DNA of 64,000 nucleotides. It comes from Brooklawnia sp032229645. GTDB taxonomy: Bacteria > Actinomycetota > Actinomycetes > Propionibacteriales > Propionibacteriaceae. This document shows positions 16,150 to 25,096 of the stretch, in pieces. Made by a program: the position numbers and the translations under genes. The notes under the pieces were generated by a model. That model did not search any database. It was not told the origin of the DNA and worked only from the letters and a program-made list of their open reading frames with translations. The DNA is taken from NCBI GenBank assembly GCA_963722295.1, contig CAVRLB010000001.1:62001-126000 (forward strand). Reading direction: 5' to 3'. How positions within the stretch are numbered: position 1 is the stretch's first letter; the number at the start of each line of letters is the position of its first letter.

Positions 16150-18603
16150 CTATCGCTTAATGGACCGGCTTGCCACCGCCGTAATCAGCTGAGACGCGGG
16201 CGTCCCCGATCCATCGCGGCGCCCGGTAGCGGGCGGCAATTCGACCGGCGTCCCCGATCCGGCAGCCGCGAGCGCGGGAGCCGCCCCCGCCCATCCCAGC
16301 AGCAGCGAGTCCTCGCCTCTTAAGAATCGATGGCAGCGCACGCCCCCGGTCGCGCGTCCCTTCGCAGGATACTCAGCGAACGGCGTCACCTTCACATTCC
16401 CGGCCTCGGTCCCTGGCAACGAGGACGAACTGCCGGAGATCGTCACCACAACGGCATCGTCCGGAGATGTCGCACCGAACCAGATCGCGTGAGCGTCACG
16501 GCCCAGTTTGATGCCTGCCATGCCGGAACCTGCCCGGCCTTGCGGACGAACGACCGAGGCCGCGAAATGTAGCAGCTGTGCGTCCGAACTGATGAAGACG
16601 AGTTCGTCGTCCGGGTTACGCAGTTCGAGCGCCCCGACCACCTCGTCGCCATCGGCCAGGTTGATCACGCTCCATTCGTCCTTGCTGGCAAGTGTTTCCG
16701 GGTTCACGCGCTTCACAACCCCGGACCGGGTACCCAGCGCCAGGCCCAGCGACGCATCGCTCAGCGAAGTCAGGCCAAGAACCCGTTCGCCCTTGTCGAG
16801 TTGCACCAGATCGGCGATCCGGGTGCCGCCCTGCAGATTCGGAGATGTCGCGGTCGGCGGAACCGAGGGCAGTTCGATTGCCTTCGCCTTGATCAACCGG
16901 CCTTTCGATGTCAAGACGCCGTATTCGGCGTGGGCGGTCGCTGGTATTGCCGACACGACGCCATCGTGACGCGTGCGCGGCCCTTCGGCGCCACCGGGTG
17001 GCTCTGCGACATCCATGCGAGCCACCAGCCCGGCCGAACTCAGCATCACCCAGCACTGGTCGTCGGGGATCTCTAACGGCGCTGCTGCGGAAGTGCTGGC
17101 AGCGGCCCCGGAGTCGGCGAGCAACACAGTGCGCCGTGGCGTCCCGAATTTCTTCACCACGTCATCGAGTTCTTCGGTGACCAGACCGTGCAACACCGAT
17201 TCGTTGCTCAGGATCTCGTTCAGCCGTTTAATCTCGGCCTTCAGTTCGTCGCTTTCGGATTCGAGCTCGATGCGGCTCAGCTTGGTCAACCGGCGCAATT
17301 GCAGATCAAGGATGTAGTTCGCCTGCACCTCGGTCAGCTCGAATGTCTCCATCAGCCTGGTCCGGGCTTCGGACACATCGTCCGAACTGCGGATGATGGC
17401 GATCACATCGTCGATATCGAGCAGCGCCAGCAGCATGCCTTCGACCAGGTGCAGCCGGTCCGTTGCCTTGCGCAGCTGATGTCGAGTGCGCCGCAGAGTG
17501 ACCTCGATACGGTGGTCGAGATAGACCCGCAGCATCTCGATCAGGGCGAGTGTCCGCGGTTGTCCATCGACCAGTGCAACCGCATTGATCGCGAACGTGT
17601 CTTCCAGCTTGGTCAGCTTGAACAGCTGGGTGAGCAGCGCATCGGGGTTGATGCCGTTCTTGATCTCGATCACCAGCCGGGTGCCGTGCTTCAGATCGGT
17701 GAGATCTTTGACATCGGCGATACCGGAGAGCTTCTTGCGGGTGACCAGATCCTTGATCTGCTCCATGATCTTCTCGGGGCCCACCCCGTAGGGCAGCGAG
17801 GTGACGACGATGCCCTTGCGACGCGGGCTCACCTGATCGATCCGGCAGGCTGCGCGCAATTTGAACGATCCGCGTCCGGTCGCGTAGGCGTCTTTCACAC
17901 CGTTCAGACCGATGATCGTCCCGCCGGTCGGGAAGTCGGGTCCGGGGATGAAGCGCATCAGCGCGTCCAGATCGGCGTCCGGGTTCGCGAGCAGGTGCTT
18001 CAGCGCTCCGACAACTTCGATCAGGTTGTGCGGGGCAAGGTTGGTGGCCATTCCGACCGCAATCCCCGAGGCGCCGTTGACGAGCAGATTCGGAAAGGCG
18101 GAGGGCAGTACGGACGGCTCTAGCTCTTTGCCGTCGTAGTTCGGCCGGAAGTCGACCGTGTCGGATTCGATGCCGGCGGTCATCGCCAGCGCTGCGGGCG
18201 CCAGGCGGCACTCCGTGTACCGGTAAGCCGCCGGGCCCGCGTCCAAGGAGCCGAAGTTGCCGTGTCCGTCGATGGTGGGCAGCCGCATCGACCAGTCCTG
18301 ACCGAGCCGCACCAGTGCGTCGTAAATCGCTGAGTCACCGTGCGGATGCAGCAGACCCATCACTTGACCGACAACGCGCGCGCACTTGACATGTGGCTTG
18401 TCGGGACGAAGTCCCATGTCGTACATGGTGTAGAGAATGCGCCGTTGAACCGGCTTCAGGCCGTCGCGGGCGTCCGGCAGCGCCCGAGCATAGATGACCG
18501 AATAGGCATACTCGAGATAGCTGGTCTCCATTTCGGACGAGACGTCAATGTCGATGATGCGTTCTTCGAACTCTTCGACATCAGCCGGTGTCTTGGTTGC
18601 CAT
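16150..18603 (-). CDS. parC: DNA topoisomerase IV subunit A (ParC-type; DNA gyrase A-like)
   Basis: 817 residues from the ATG at 18603; the frame is open 27 codons further but that region looks non-coding and the family starts here. The catalytic tyrosine is Tyr129 in AYRYTECRL. The quinolone-resistance region reads HPHGDSAIYD with Ser91 and Asp95, the sensitive-type residues. The C-terminal beta-pinwheel (about 520-780) lacks the GyrA-box QRRGGKG, with RPQGRAGSG in a comparable position, which favours ParC over GyrA. It cuts and rejoins DNA together with ParE to unlink daughter chromosomes. No parE gene is adjacent: the upstream gene is an App1-family phosphatase. A 15-base gap separates it from the carbonic anhydrase gene. 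Confidence 0.88.
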   Translation of the reverse strand: MATKTPADVEEFEERIIDIDVSSEMETSYLEYAYSVIYARALPDARDGLKPVQRRILYTMYDMGLRPDKPHVKCARVVGQVMGLLHPHGDSAIYDALVRLGQDWSMRLPTIDGHGNFGSLDAGPAAYRYTECRLAPAALAMTAGIESDTVDFRPNYDGKELEPSVLPSAFPNLLVNGASGIAVGMATNLAPHNLIEVVGALKHLLANPDADLDALMRFIPGPDFPTGGTIIGLNGVKDAYATGRGSFKLRAACRIDQVSPRRKGIVVTSLPYGVGPEKIMEQIKDLVTRKKLSGIADVKDLTDLKHGTRLVIEIKNGINPDALLTQLFKLTKLEDTFAINAVALVDGQPRTLALIEMLRVYLDHRIEVTLRRTRHQLRKATDRLHLVEGMLLALLDIDDVIAIIRSSDDVSEARTRLMETFELTEVQANYILDLQLRRLTKLSRIELESESDELKAEIKRLNEILSNESVLHGLVTEELDDVVKKFGTPRRTVLLADSGAAASTSAAAPLEIPDDQCWVMLSSAGLVARMDVAEPPGGAEGPRTRHDGVVSAIPATAHAEYGVLTSKGRLIKAKAIELPSVPPTATSPNLQGGTRIADLVQLDKGERVLGLTSLSDASLGLALGTRSGVVKRVNPETLASKDEWSVINLADGDEVVGALELRNPDDELVFISSDAQLLHFAASVVRPQGRAGSGMAGIKLGRDAHAIWFGATSPDDAVVVTISGSSSSLPGTEAGNVKVTPFAEYPAKGRATGGVRCHRFLRGEDSLLLGWAGAAPALAAAGSGTPVELPPATGRRDGSGTPASQLITAVASRSIKR

Positions 18604-18650
18604 AGAGCGACGACTTCTCCTGCTAGCTTTCCCTGTGCGACATGCACACC

Positions 18651-19703
18651 CTAGTCGGACCGGCCGGATTCGAGGGCCCGCCACACCTGTGGGCCGAGAT
18701 CGTCTCCATCGGTGCCCGACACCTCGGTGACCACTGCGGGCTGCCAGCTCAGATCCGCCGAATCGCGCAGCACGGTGGCGGTGCCGTGCGCCAGGATCTG
18801 CTCGGTGGACGAGAGCTGCCTGATCGCGATCATCCGCACATGCCCGGGCCGCAGTTCGGCGAACTCGCGGTAGATCGCCGGATCGTGTTGGCCGTCATCG
18901 CCGACCAACAGCCACCGGATGTTCGGGAAGTCGCGAGCCAGTTCGGCGAGTGCTCGCCGCTTGTGCTCGGGGCCGCTGCGGAACCAGCCCGTCTGCGTCG
19001 GACCGAAATCGGTCAACAGCATCGGGCCATCCGGAAAACCGTGCCGCTTCATGAACCGGCTGAGGAAGGGCAACGTGTTCCATGCCCCGGTCGACACGTA
19101 GACGATCGGGGCGCCCGGGTTCTCGGCGAGCAGCTTCTGATACATCCTGGCCATGCCGGGGACGGCCTGGCGGTTGCCTTCGGTGAGGACGAACGAGTTC
19201 CATGCCGCAAGCAGGGCGCGCGGCAGCCAGGTCGACAAGATCGTGTCGTCTATGTCGCTGATCAGCCCGAATTGCTCATCTGCGGGCACCACCTGCACCG
19301 GGACCGGCGTCGCGGTGGCCTCGTCGGTACTAAGCGTGACTCCTTGCCAGCTATCGGTGAGTGCCGATGTCTTCACCGTCACGTCGATATAGCCACTGCG
19401 ATCGGTGACGAGTTCGAGTTCTTCGTCGCCGACCTTCACGGTCACTGGCCTGCGTGGCACCGGGGCAGTGACGAAATTGCGCCAGCCGCGCTGATGCAGG
19501 AAAGCCTCTGCGTACATCCCGATATAGCTCCGGGCCTTGACCGGCCGTAAGACCAGCCGGCCGAGCACCCGCACGTGGTCCGCGCTGCCGTATCCGGTGA
19601 ATGGGATGATCGTTTCCCGCCAGCCCCGCTTACGCAGGAAGCGAACGACTCGGCGGGTGATGAAGTCGTCGATTCGGGTACCGACGAACTGTTGCGACTC
19701 CAT
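18651..19703 (-). CDS. App1 family phosphatase (DUF2183), HAD-like
   Basis: 350 residues from the ATG at 19703 (MESQQFVGTR); a longer frame would overlap the divergent DUF5998 gene and looks non-coding. The first half is a beta-rich domain; the catalytic half begins with the HAD nucleophile motif SDIDDTIL, then YVSTGAWNT, the DFG-containing MLLTDFGPT, and VGDDGQHD near the end. Yeast App1 is a phosphatidate phosphatase; the bacterial substrate is not known. TACTCT lies seven bases before the ATG and a GGAG also overlaps, so leaderless or leadered start are both possible. Confidence 0.85.
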   Translation of the reverse strand: MESQQFVGTRIDDFITRRVVRFLRKRGWRETIIPFTGYGSADHVRVLGRLVLRPVKARSYIGMYAEAFLHQRGWRNFVTAPVPRRPVTVKVGDEELELVTDRSGYIDVTVKTSALTDSWQGVTLSTDEATATPVPVQVVPADEQFGLISDIDDTILSTWLPRALLAAWNSFVLTEGNRQAVPGMARMYQKLLAENPGAPIVYVSTGAWNTLPFLSRFMKRHGFPDGPMLLTDFGPTQTGWFRSGPEHKRRALAELARDFPNIRWLLVGDDGQHDPAIYREFAELRPGHVRMIAIRQLSSTEQILAHGTATVLRDSADLSWQPAVVTEVSGTDGDDLGPQVWRALESGRSD

Positions 19704-19781
19704 GGGCTCCAGAGTAGCTATCGCCCGGCATCGCGTGGAACCGTGAACATACACCCGGTGGTCTAGTGGCAAGATGATGGG

Positions 19782-20369
19782 GTGAGGCGAGACGCGAAGA
19801 CCGGCCCCGGCCAGCTGCCGGAATCCCTGCTGACCCAGATCAACGACTGCGGATTCTTTCCGCAGCTGGTCACAGACTCGGTTGCATTGACCGTCGGAAG
19901 CGAACCGGTGGATGCCTTTCTCGTCCACCACGAGGCAACATTCGCCCCCGAAGGCATCGGACGTCATCTGTCGGTGCTAGTGCTCACCGCGACCAGGCTG
20001 ATCGTCAGCCACACCGATGAGCACGCAGACGATCCCGCAGGGAATACCGCGATCAGTTCCACGGAGTCGGTGCCGTTGCGGTTGCTGGGTGCGATTGCGC
20101 TCACTCGGGTGGTGTCCAAGCCGGAGAAGTTCGGCAGTGCGGGTGCGGAGACGGTCGAGACCTGGCTGACGCTCAGCTGGAACACTGTGCGCAGGATTGA
20201 GATCGAACCGGCGAGCTGTGGCGACCCATCGTGTACCGCCGATCACGGATTCCAAGGCTCGGACGTCGCCGAGGACATGGTGATCCGGATGAGTCCGGTC
20301 TCCGACGGTGCCGGCAACGTGGCGATGCTCGTGGCATTCGGGACAGCGTTGCAGCAGCGGGTGCGCTGA
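19782..20369 (+). CDS. DUF5998 family protein
   Basis: 195 residues starting at GTG. The sequence fits the actinobacterial DUF5998 family: VDAFLVHHEATFAPEGIGRHLSVLVLT near residue 46, LIVSHTDEHADDP, and the cysteine-bearing EPASCGDPSCTADHG near residue 147, which could hold a metal through two Cys and a His. Function is unknown. Its partner is typical: the next gene, two bases on, is an alkaline-phosphatase-superfamily phosphodiesterase, a pairing I recall from other actinobacteria, so the two may act together. Confidence 0.8.
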   Translation: MRRDAKTGPGQLPESLLTQINDCGFFPQLVTDSVALTVGSEPVDAFLVHHEATFAPEGIGRHLSVLVLTATRLIVSHTDEHADDPAGNTAISSTESVPLRLLGAIALTRVVSKPEKFGSAGAETVETWLTLSWNTVRRIEIEPASCGDPSCTADHGFQGSDVAEDMVIRMSPVSDGAGNVAMLVAFGTALQQRVR

Positions 20370-20371
20370 CA

Positions 20372-21517
20372 GTGGGCCCCATTCAGCTTCCCGACTACGG
20401 CAAATCCACGCTCGCCGAGGTGCTTCCCGCTATCGCGGCGCATCTGCTGGGCGGATCGTCCGGGGTTGCGGACGACTGCCGAGACGTGCTGGGTATCCCG
20501 CACGCGGATCGCTATGTCCTGGTCATGGTCGACGGGCTGGGTCACGAGCTGCTGCAAAGTCAGCGCTTCCGTGCGCCTTATCTCGAAACCCTGCTCGACG
20601 ACGCCCTCGCGCTGACAAGCGCGGTGCCTTCGACGACGGCCACCTCGCTGACCACCATCGGCACCGGCACGGTCCCGGGACGCCACGGCATCGTGGGCTA
20701 TTCATTCCGTGCGATCGGCGAGATCATCAACGCGCTGCTCTGGGACGACCGACTGGACCCCTTCGTCTTTCAGCCGCAACCCACCTGGTTCGAGAGACTC
20801 GCCTGCCATCCTCAGATCGCGGTGAGCACCGTCTCGCTCGACAAGTTCGAAGCCTCGGGCCTGACCCAGGCCGCGCTTCGGGGTCCCCGGTTCTTCGGTC
20901 TGCCCGATGAACAAGACGCCGACCGCCGCATCGAGCAGACAGTCGCGGCCTCCCGCTCAGCTAGCCGATCGCTGGTCTACGTCTATGAACGCCGGCTCGA
21001 TCATGCCGGCCACAGCGTTGGCTGCGGTTCGGAGGAATGGAACCAGACTCTCGACGAGATCGATGCCTGGATCGAGCAGTTGCGCAGTGCGCTCGATCCG
21101 AGCACCTGCCTGCTGATCACCGGTGACCACGGCATGGTCGATGTGCCGAGCAACCATCAGGTGATCATCGAGGACACGCCGAGGCTGCTCAACGGTCTCA
21201 GTCTGATCGGAGGAGAGGGCCGACTGCGCCAGCTGTATACCGACCGCCCGGATGAGGTCGCGGTCCGCTGGCGGCGCTGGCTGGGGGAGCGGGCCGTCGT
21301 CCGCACCCGGGGCGAGGCCATCGAGGAGGGCTGGTTCGGTGTCGTCGATGAGTGCATGCGCGATCGCATCGGAAACGTGCTGGTTGCCCTGCTGGACGAT
21401 TGGGCGATCATGACGCTGACCCGTCCGGGCGAACTGACATTGGTGGGCCAGCACGGCTCGCTCACTCCCGAAGAGATGCGCGTCCCGTTGCTGGCCGATC
21501 AGCTGGCGACCGCCTGA
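20372..21517 (+). CDS. Alkaline phosphatase superfamily phosphodiesterase (nucleotide pyrophosphatase type)
   Basis: 381 residues from the GTG two bases after the DUF5998 stop; longer in-frame starts lie inside that gene. Metal and active-site motifs of the NPP branch are present in order: VMVDGLGHELL, the nucleophile threonine region AVPSTTATSLTTIGTG, YVYERRLDHAGHSVG and LITGDHGMVDV. It would hydrolyse phosphodiester or pyrophosphate bonds, but whether of nucleotides, lipids or glycerophosphodiesters is not evident. No signal peptide is seen, which suggests a cytosolic enzyme. Confidence 0.85.
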   Translation: MGPIQLPDYGKSTLAEVLPAIAAHLLGGSSGVADDCRDVLGIPHADRYVLVMVDGLGHELLQSQRFRAPYLETLLDDALALTSAVPSTTATSLTTIGTGTVPGRHGIVGYSFRAIGEIINALLWDDRLDPFVFQPQPTWFERLACHPQIAVSTVSLDKFEASGLTQAALRGPRFFGLPDEQDADRRIEQTVAASRSASRSLVYVYERRLDHAGHSVGCGSEEWNQTLDEIDAWIEQLRSALDPSTCLLITGDHGMVDVPSNHQVIIEDTPRLLNGLSLIGGEGRLRQLYTDRPDEVAVRWRRWLGERAVVRTRGEAIEEGWFGVVDECMRDRIGNVLVALLDDWAIMTLTRPGELTLVGQHGSLTPEEMRVPLLADQLATA

Positions 21518-21536
21518 GGTGCCCGGACGCCATAGC

Positions 21537-22754
21537 CTACGGATTCGAGGGGTTTGAGGGCGGAGGTGCCCCGAACATGATCTCGTCCCAGGTGGGCACT
21601 GCGGCTCGCTTGCGGCGCTTGCGCGGCTTGGGCGCAGGCTCCGTACGTGCCTCCGCATCGCTCACCAGGGCTTCCTGTTCGGGCTCGGTCGGTGCAATCG
21701 TGGCCTTGGGACGGGCGGGCTTGTGACCAGGAGCGGTCCGGGCGCTCTGGTCAGTCGCGGGCTGCGGCGTGATGGCAGTGGACCGAGGATTGCGGATGGG
21801 CTTGGCCGAGCCGGCTTGTTCATCGGGTTCGGCCGGCTGCTCGTCGGCCGGGGCTGCGTCCGAAGCATCGTCGGGCCAGGAAGCGGAGAGGTGTTTCGCT
21901 CGCCGCCGCGATCGGGGATCGCTCGGCGCCGACCTACTGGCGGACAGCTGCTTGAACTCCCGCTCGGGAGCCGGATCCGGATCGGGCGGTGTACTGACCG
22001 GCTGAGTGAGCCCGGTGTAGATGCGTACCGAATCCTCGTTGAACCCCGACAGCATGTCATAGAGCACATCCATGTCGGAGCGCGGGTTCGGGACGATGTC
22101 GTAGACCCCGTCGAACTGTTCGAGTTCGGCATCCGAATAGTCGTCGGGCTCGTCGTCGGAGGCGGGATTCTGGCCGTTGCCGGGCAGCTTGATGATACGT
22201 GCCGCCGGAACATCGGGCAGCACGGCGGGCGGTCCGGCGGCGTCTTGAACGACCCGTACGATCGCCAACTCATCGTGCAGATCGACCGTCGGCTCCGCAT
22301 CGGGATTCGCGGTGCCCGGACGTCTGGTCCGCTGAGGTTGTTCGCCGATCAGCGTCTTGGCGGCGGCGTCCTTCGCCGTCGAATAGCGTCCGCGCTGGTC
22401 ATAGTCGAATTCGGCGTGCCGTTCGGCGCCGTCGGCCGGCCAACTGACCTGCACCGTCCAGCGGCGGTTCTCGTCGCGCCATGAATCCCACCGGATCTGT
22501 TCCGCAGCGATGCCATCGGCGACCAATGCATCCGCTACCACCTCGCCGAGGAACCGCTGCCCACCCGATTCACGATGCCTGCGAACCTGGGAGGTCCGGG
22601 CCATCGTCGCCATATGCTCGCGTTCTGCCAGAACAGGACCCGCATACACATCGATCTGCTCAACGGAAACTCCGGCGGCCTGCGCAACATCGGTGAGGGA
22701 TTCCCCGCCCCGTATCCGGGATTGAATCTCGCGCGGTGTCAGTGCGCTTTCCAT
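21537..22754 (-). CDS. sepH: Septation protein SepH (DUF3071)
   Basis: 405 residues. The conserved N-terminal ~170 residues carry LTPREIQSRIRGGESLTDVAQAAGVSVEQIDVYAGPVLAEREH, a helix-turn-helix-like element, then RFLGEVVADAL and RWTVQVSWPADG. The C-terminal half is a disordered Pro/Ala/Glu-rich tail ending in a basic KPRKRRKRAAVPTWDEIMFG motif. SepH binds FtsZ and promotes Z-ring assembly in streptomycetes and mycobacteria. It is divergent from the DUF4193 gene. Both termini being conserved supports full length. Confidence 0.92.
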   Translation of the reverse strand: MESALTPREIQSRIRGGESLTDVAQAAGVSVEQIDVYAGPVLAEREHMATMARTSQVRRHRESGGQRFLGEVVADALVADGIAAEQIRWDSWRDENRRWTVQVSWPADGAERHAEFDYDQRGRYSTAKDAAAKTLIGEQPQRTRRPGTANPDAEPTVDLHDELAIVRVVQDAAGPPAVLPDVPAARIIKLPGNGQNPASDDEPDDYSDAELEQFDGVYDIVPNPRSDMDVLYDMLSGFNEDSVRIYTGLTQPVSTPPDPDPAPEREFKQLSASRSAPSDPRSRRRAKHLSASWPDDASDAAPADEQPAEPDEQAGSAKPIRNPRSTAITPQPATDQSARTAPGHKPARPKATIAPTEPEQEALVSDAEARTEPAPKPRKRRKRAAVPTWDEIMFGAPPPSNPSNP

Positions 22755-22984
22755 TCGCCGGTCTCCCTGGTGTCGAGTTGCTTGTTGGACGCGCGAACAC
22801 GCCCTATCCTTGCCACGTAAACCTACCCCTCAAGCCCAATGCTCGTCTTCGTGCCGCGCCGCCTTGGGTACTGGGGATCGGGGTCAGCTGGATTGGATTT
22901 GTGCCGGTATGGTACAACATGCATCGACAGCCACATGGGTGGCCGTGCATGGCAAGTGAAGTGCATCACATTCGGAAGGGCACC

Positions 22985-23281
22985 ATGGCTACTGACTACG
23001 ACGCTCCTCGTAAGTCCGATGAGGAGATGAGTGAAGATTCGCTCGAAGAGCTCAAGAGCCGCCGCAACGACAAGCAGTCCGGCCAGGTTGACGAGGACGA
23101 GGTAGAGGCGGCCGAGGCTTTCGAGCTTCCGGGCGCAGATCTGTCCCACGAAGAGTTGACCGTCCGCGTATTGCCTCGTCAAGCCGACGAGTTCACCTGT
23201 GCGTCCTGCTTCTTGGTGAAGCATCGCAGTCAGCTGGCCGAGACTCGCGGCGGCCTCGACTACTGCGTTGACTGCGTATAG
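22985..23281 (+). CDS. DUF4193 family protein (two CxxC motifs)
   Basis: 98 residues from the ATG at 22985, preceded by GGAAGGG four bases upstream; longer frames reach back into non-coding DNA. The N-terminal half is acidic (MATDYDAPRKSDEEMSEDSL) and the C-terminal half has CASC and CVDC about 27 residues apart, probably binding one zinc ion. DUF4193 is confined to actinobacteria, highly conserved and often located next to sepH or dut as here. Function unknown. Confidence 0.9.
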   Translation: MATDYDAPRKSDEEMSEDSLEELKSRRNDKQSGQVDEDEVEAAEAFELPGADLSHEELTVRVLPRQADEFTCASCFLVKHRSQLAETRGGLDYCVDCV

Positions 23282-23409
23282 CTCTATTGCGACGAAGCTC
23301 CATCTCAGCGCGCGGACATCATCCGCGCCAAAGTCGGCAATAGACAAGCTGCCCGGCCGATCAGCCTCGAATGGCTGAGCGGCCGGGCAGTCAATGTTCA
23401 CTGGCTGGA

Positions 23410-23685
23410 TCAGCGCCCGAGATTGCGGTACCGCTTGGCCGCGAACCTCCGGGTCAGCACCTGCACCACAGAGATCCCTACCGCGCTCGCGGCAACCCAG
23501 GCCACTGCCGCCACTGCCGAGGCGTCCGGATCGTTCGGGTCGGGCGGTTCTTGACCTGTGATCTGCTTCCAGCCCTTCTGAATAAGTTTCTGGACGGCGA
23601 ACGTTGCGACGGCACCAAGAGCCCCCGCGACGATCTTGAACTCGACGCCCGAGATCGGGCTACTCTGATTCGCTGCATCGCTCAC
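23410..23685 (-). CDS. DUF4235 family membrane protein
   Basis: 91 residues from the GTG at 23685 (VSDAANQSS). Two membrane segments flank a short loop: FKIVAGALGAVATFAVQKLI and then VAAVAWVAASAVGISVVQVL, with the conserved KQITGQEPPDPNDPDAS between them and a basic tail RRFAAKRYRNLGR. Function unknown; widespread in actinobacteria. TAGGAT lies seven bases before the GTG, a leaderless layout shared with the divergent dut gene only 56 bases away. Confidence 0.85.
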   Translation of the reverse strand: MSDAANQSSPISGVEFKIVAGALGAVATFAVQKLIQKGWKQITGQEPPDPNDPDASAVAAVAWVAASAVGISVVQVLTRRFAAKRYRNLGR

Positions 23686-23740
23686 GCCTGCAATCCTAGG
23701 CCAACGCCGAGCCTCAGCGCAGTGAACTACCCTTGCACGC

Positions 23741-24232
23741 GTGAGCAGATCTGAGCTGGTCGTACCCATCCGGATGATCGACGATGGGTTGCCCATGCCT
23801 GCCTACGCGCGTCCGGGCGACGCGGGCGCCGATCTGGCCACTGCCGTCGACGTGGTCATCGCGCCCGGTGAACGCGTTCTCGTACCAACCGGAGTGACGA
23901 TCGCGTTGCCGGATGGCTACGCCGGATTCGTGCATCCCCGCTCGGGGCTGGCCGCCCGGAGCGGCCTGACGATCGTCAATGCTCCGGGAACGGTCGATGC
24001 CGGGTACCGAGGGGAGATCAGGGTTTGCCTGCTCAACACCGATCTGCGCAATCAGATCGAGTTGCACCGGGGCGACCTGATCGCGCAGTTGGTCGTCCAG
24101 CGAGTCGAGCGGGTGCGCTTCGAACCGGTCGATGAGCTGCCGGTCAGCGAGCGGGGTACCGGTGGACATGGATCGACCGGCGGTGTCAGCGCCTGGCGGG
24201 AGTCGCGCAGCAGGCGGGAATCGGTGGATTGA
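23741..24232 (+). CDS. dut: dUTP diphosphatase
   Basis: 163 residues, homotrimeric dUTPase type. All five motifs are visible: ARPGDAGADLA, HPRSGLAARSGLTIVN, GTVDAGYRGEIRV, HRGDLIAQLVVQ, and the C-terminal glycine-rich RGTGGHGSTGG that closes over the substrate. It converts dUTP to dUMP, keeping uracil out of DNA and feeding thymidylate synthesis. The start is GTG with TACCCT seven bases upstream. The following DUF3710 gene begins 41 bases later, the usual actinobacterial order. Confidence 0.95.
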   Translation: MSRSELVVPIRMIDDGLPMPAYARPGDAGADLATAVDVVIAPGERVLVPTGVTIALPDGYAGFVHPRSGLAARSGLTIVNAPGTVDAGYRGEIRVCLLNTDLRNQIELHRGDLIAQLVVQRVERVRFEPVDELPVSERGTGGHGSTGGVSAWRESRSRRESVD

Positions 24233-24272
24233 GGGTTTAGTCTTGAGAGCGATTTCTAGAAGGGGACACGAC

Positions 24273-25061
24273 GTGATCTTTGGCCGCAAGAAGAGTAAGG
24301 ACGCTGAACTCGACGAATCGGCGGTCGACGAGGAAACCCTCGACGAACTCGAGGACGACGACGAGGACGAAGCCGTGGTGGCGGACGACGAAGCCGCCGA
24401 CAACGAGGATGCTGATGACGAGGATCCTGAGGTCGATGAGTGGGCTGCCTTGGATGCGAGTCGCGACTGGCGCGAGGACGGTCCCTTCGATATCACCGAG
24501 GTCGACCTGGACGCCGACGATATCGAACGACTCGACTTCGGCTGTGTGGTGCTGACACCCTTCGACGGCATGCAGATGCAACTGCAGGTCGATCAGCGCA
24601 CCAAGAAGGTGCAGGCTGCGCTCGTGATGGCCGGTGCGTCCGCCATCGAGATCGCGCTCTTCGCCGCGCCTGCGCAGACCTCGCTGGTGGGCGATATCCG
24701 CGACGAGATGGTCGCCGCCACTCAAAAGGCAGGCGGGCAGGCATCCCTCGCCGAGGGCCCCTTCGGCACCGAGGTGCGCCGGGTTCTTCCGATGACCGAT
24801 CCCAAGGGCAACCGGGTCGTCCACATTTCTCGCACATGGTTCGCTTCCGGACCGCGGTGGATGCTGCGCGGTGTCGTGATGGGCGAGGCGGGCCGGTCGT
24901 CCGGCATCGATGGCGTGTCCGAGCTGGTCTATGAATTCTTCAGCAACACCGTGGTGCGCCGCGATCAACAGCCGAAGGTGCCCGGTGATCTCATTGCGAT
25001 GACGTTGCCCAACTCGGTGGCCACACAGGACGCGGCCGAGGCTGCAACGGCCAAGGGGTGA
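24273..25061 (+). CDS. DUF3710 family protein
   Basis: 262 residues from the GTG at 24273, preceded by AAGGGG. The first ~65 residues are extremely acidic (long runs of Asp and Glu), followed by the conserved core RDWREDGPFDITEVDLDADD, QVDQRTKKVQAALV, ALFAAPAQTSLVGDIRDEM and RTWFASGPRWMLRGVV. This is the actinobacterial DUF3710 family, normally adjacent to dut as here; function unknown. The acidic leader resembles a disordered electrostatic tail rather than a catalytic part. Confidence 0.88.
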   Translation: MIFGRKKSKDAELDESAVDEETLDELEDDDEDEAVVADDEAADNEDADDEDPEVDEWAALDASRDWREDGPFDITEVDLDADDIERLDFGCVVLTPFDGMQMQLQVDQRTKKVQAALVMAGASAIEIALFAAPAQTSLVGDIRDEMVAATQKAGGQASLAEGPFGTEVRRVLPMTDPKGNRVVHISRTWFASGPRWMLRGVVMGEAGRSSGIDGVSELVYEFFSNTVVRRDQQPKVPGDLIAMTLPNSVATQDAAEAATAKG

Positions 25062-25096
25062 TCTAGCTGCCCCGGGGTCGCGTTGAAGGAGAGATC

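Noticed and set aside
18604..18684. 27-codon N-terminal extension of ParC
   Set aside because: Very Arg-rich, no start signal, and the conserved family N-terminus begins at the ATG at 18603.
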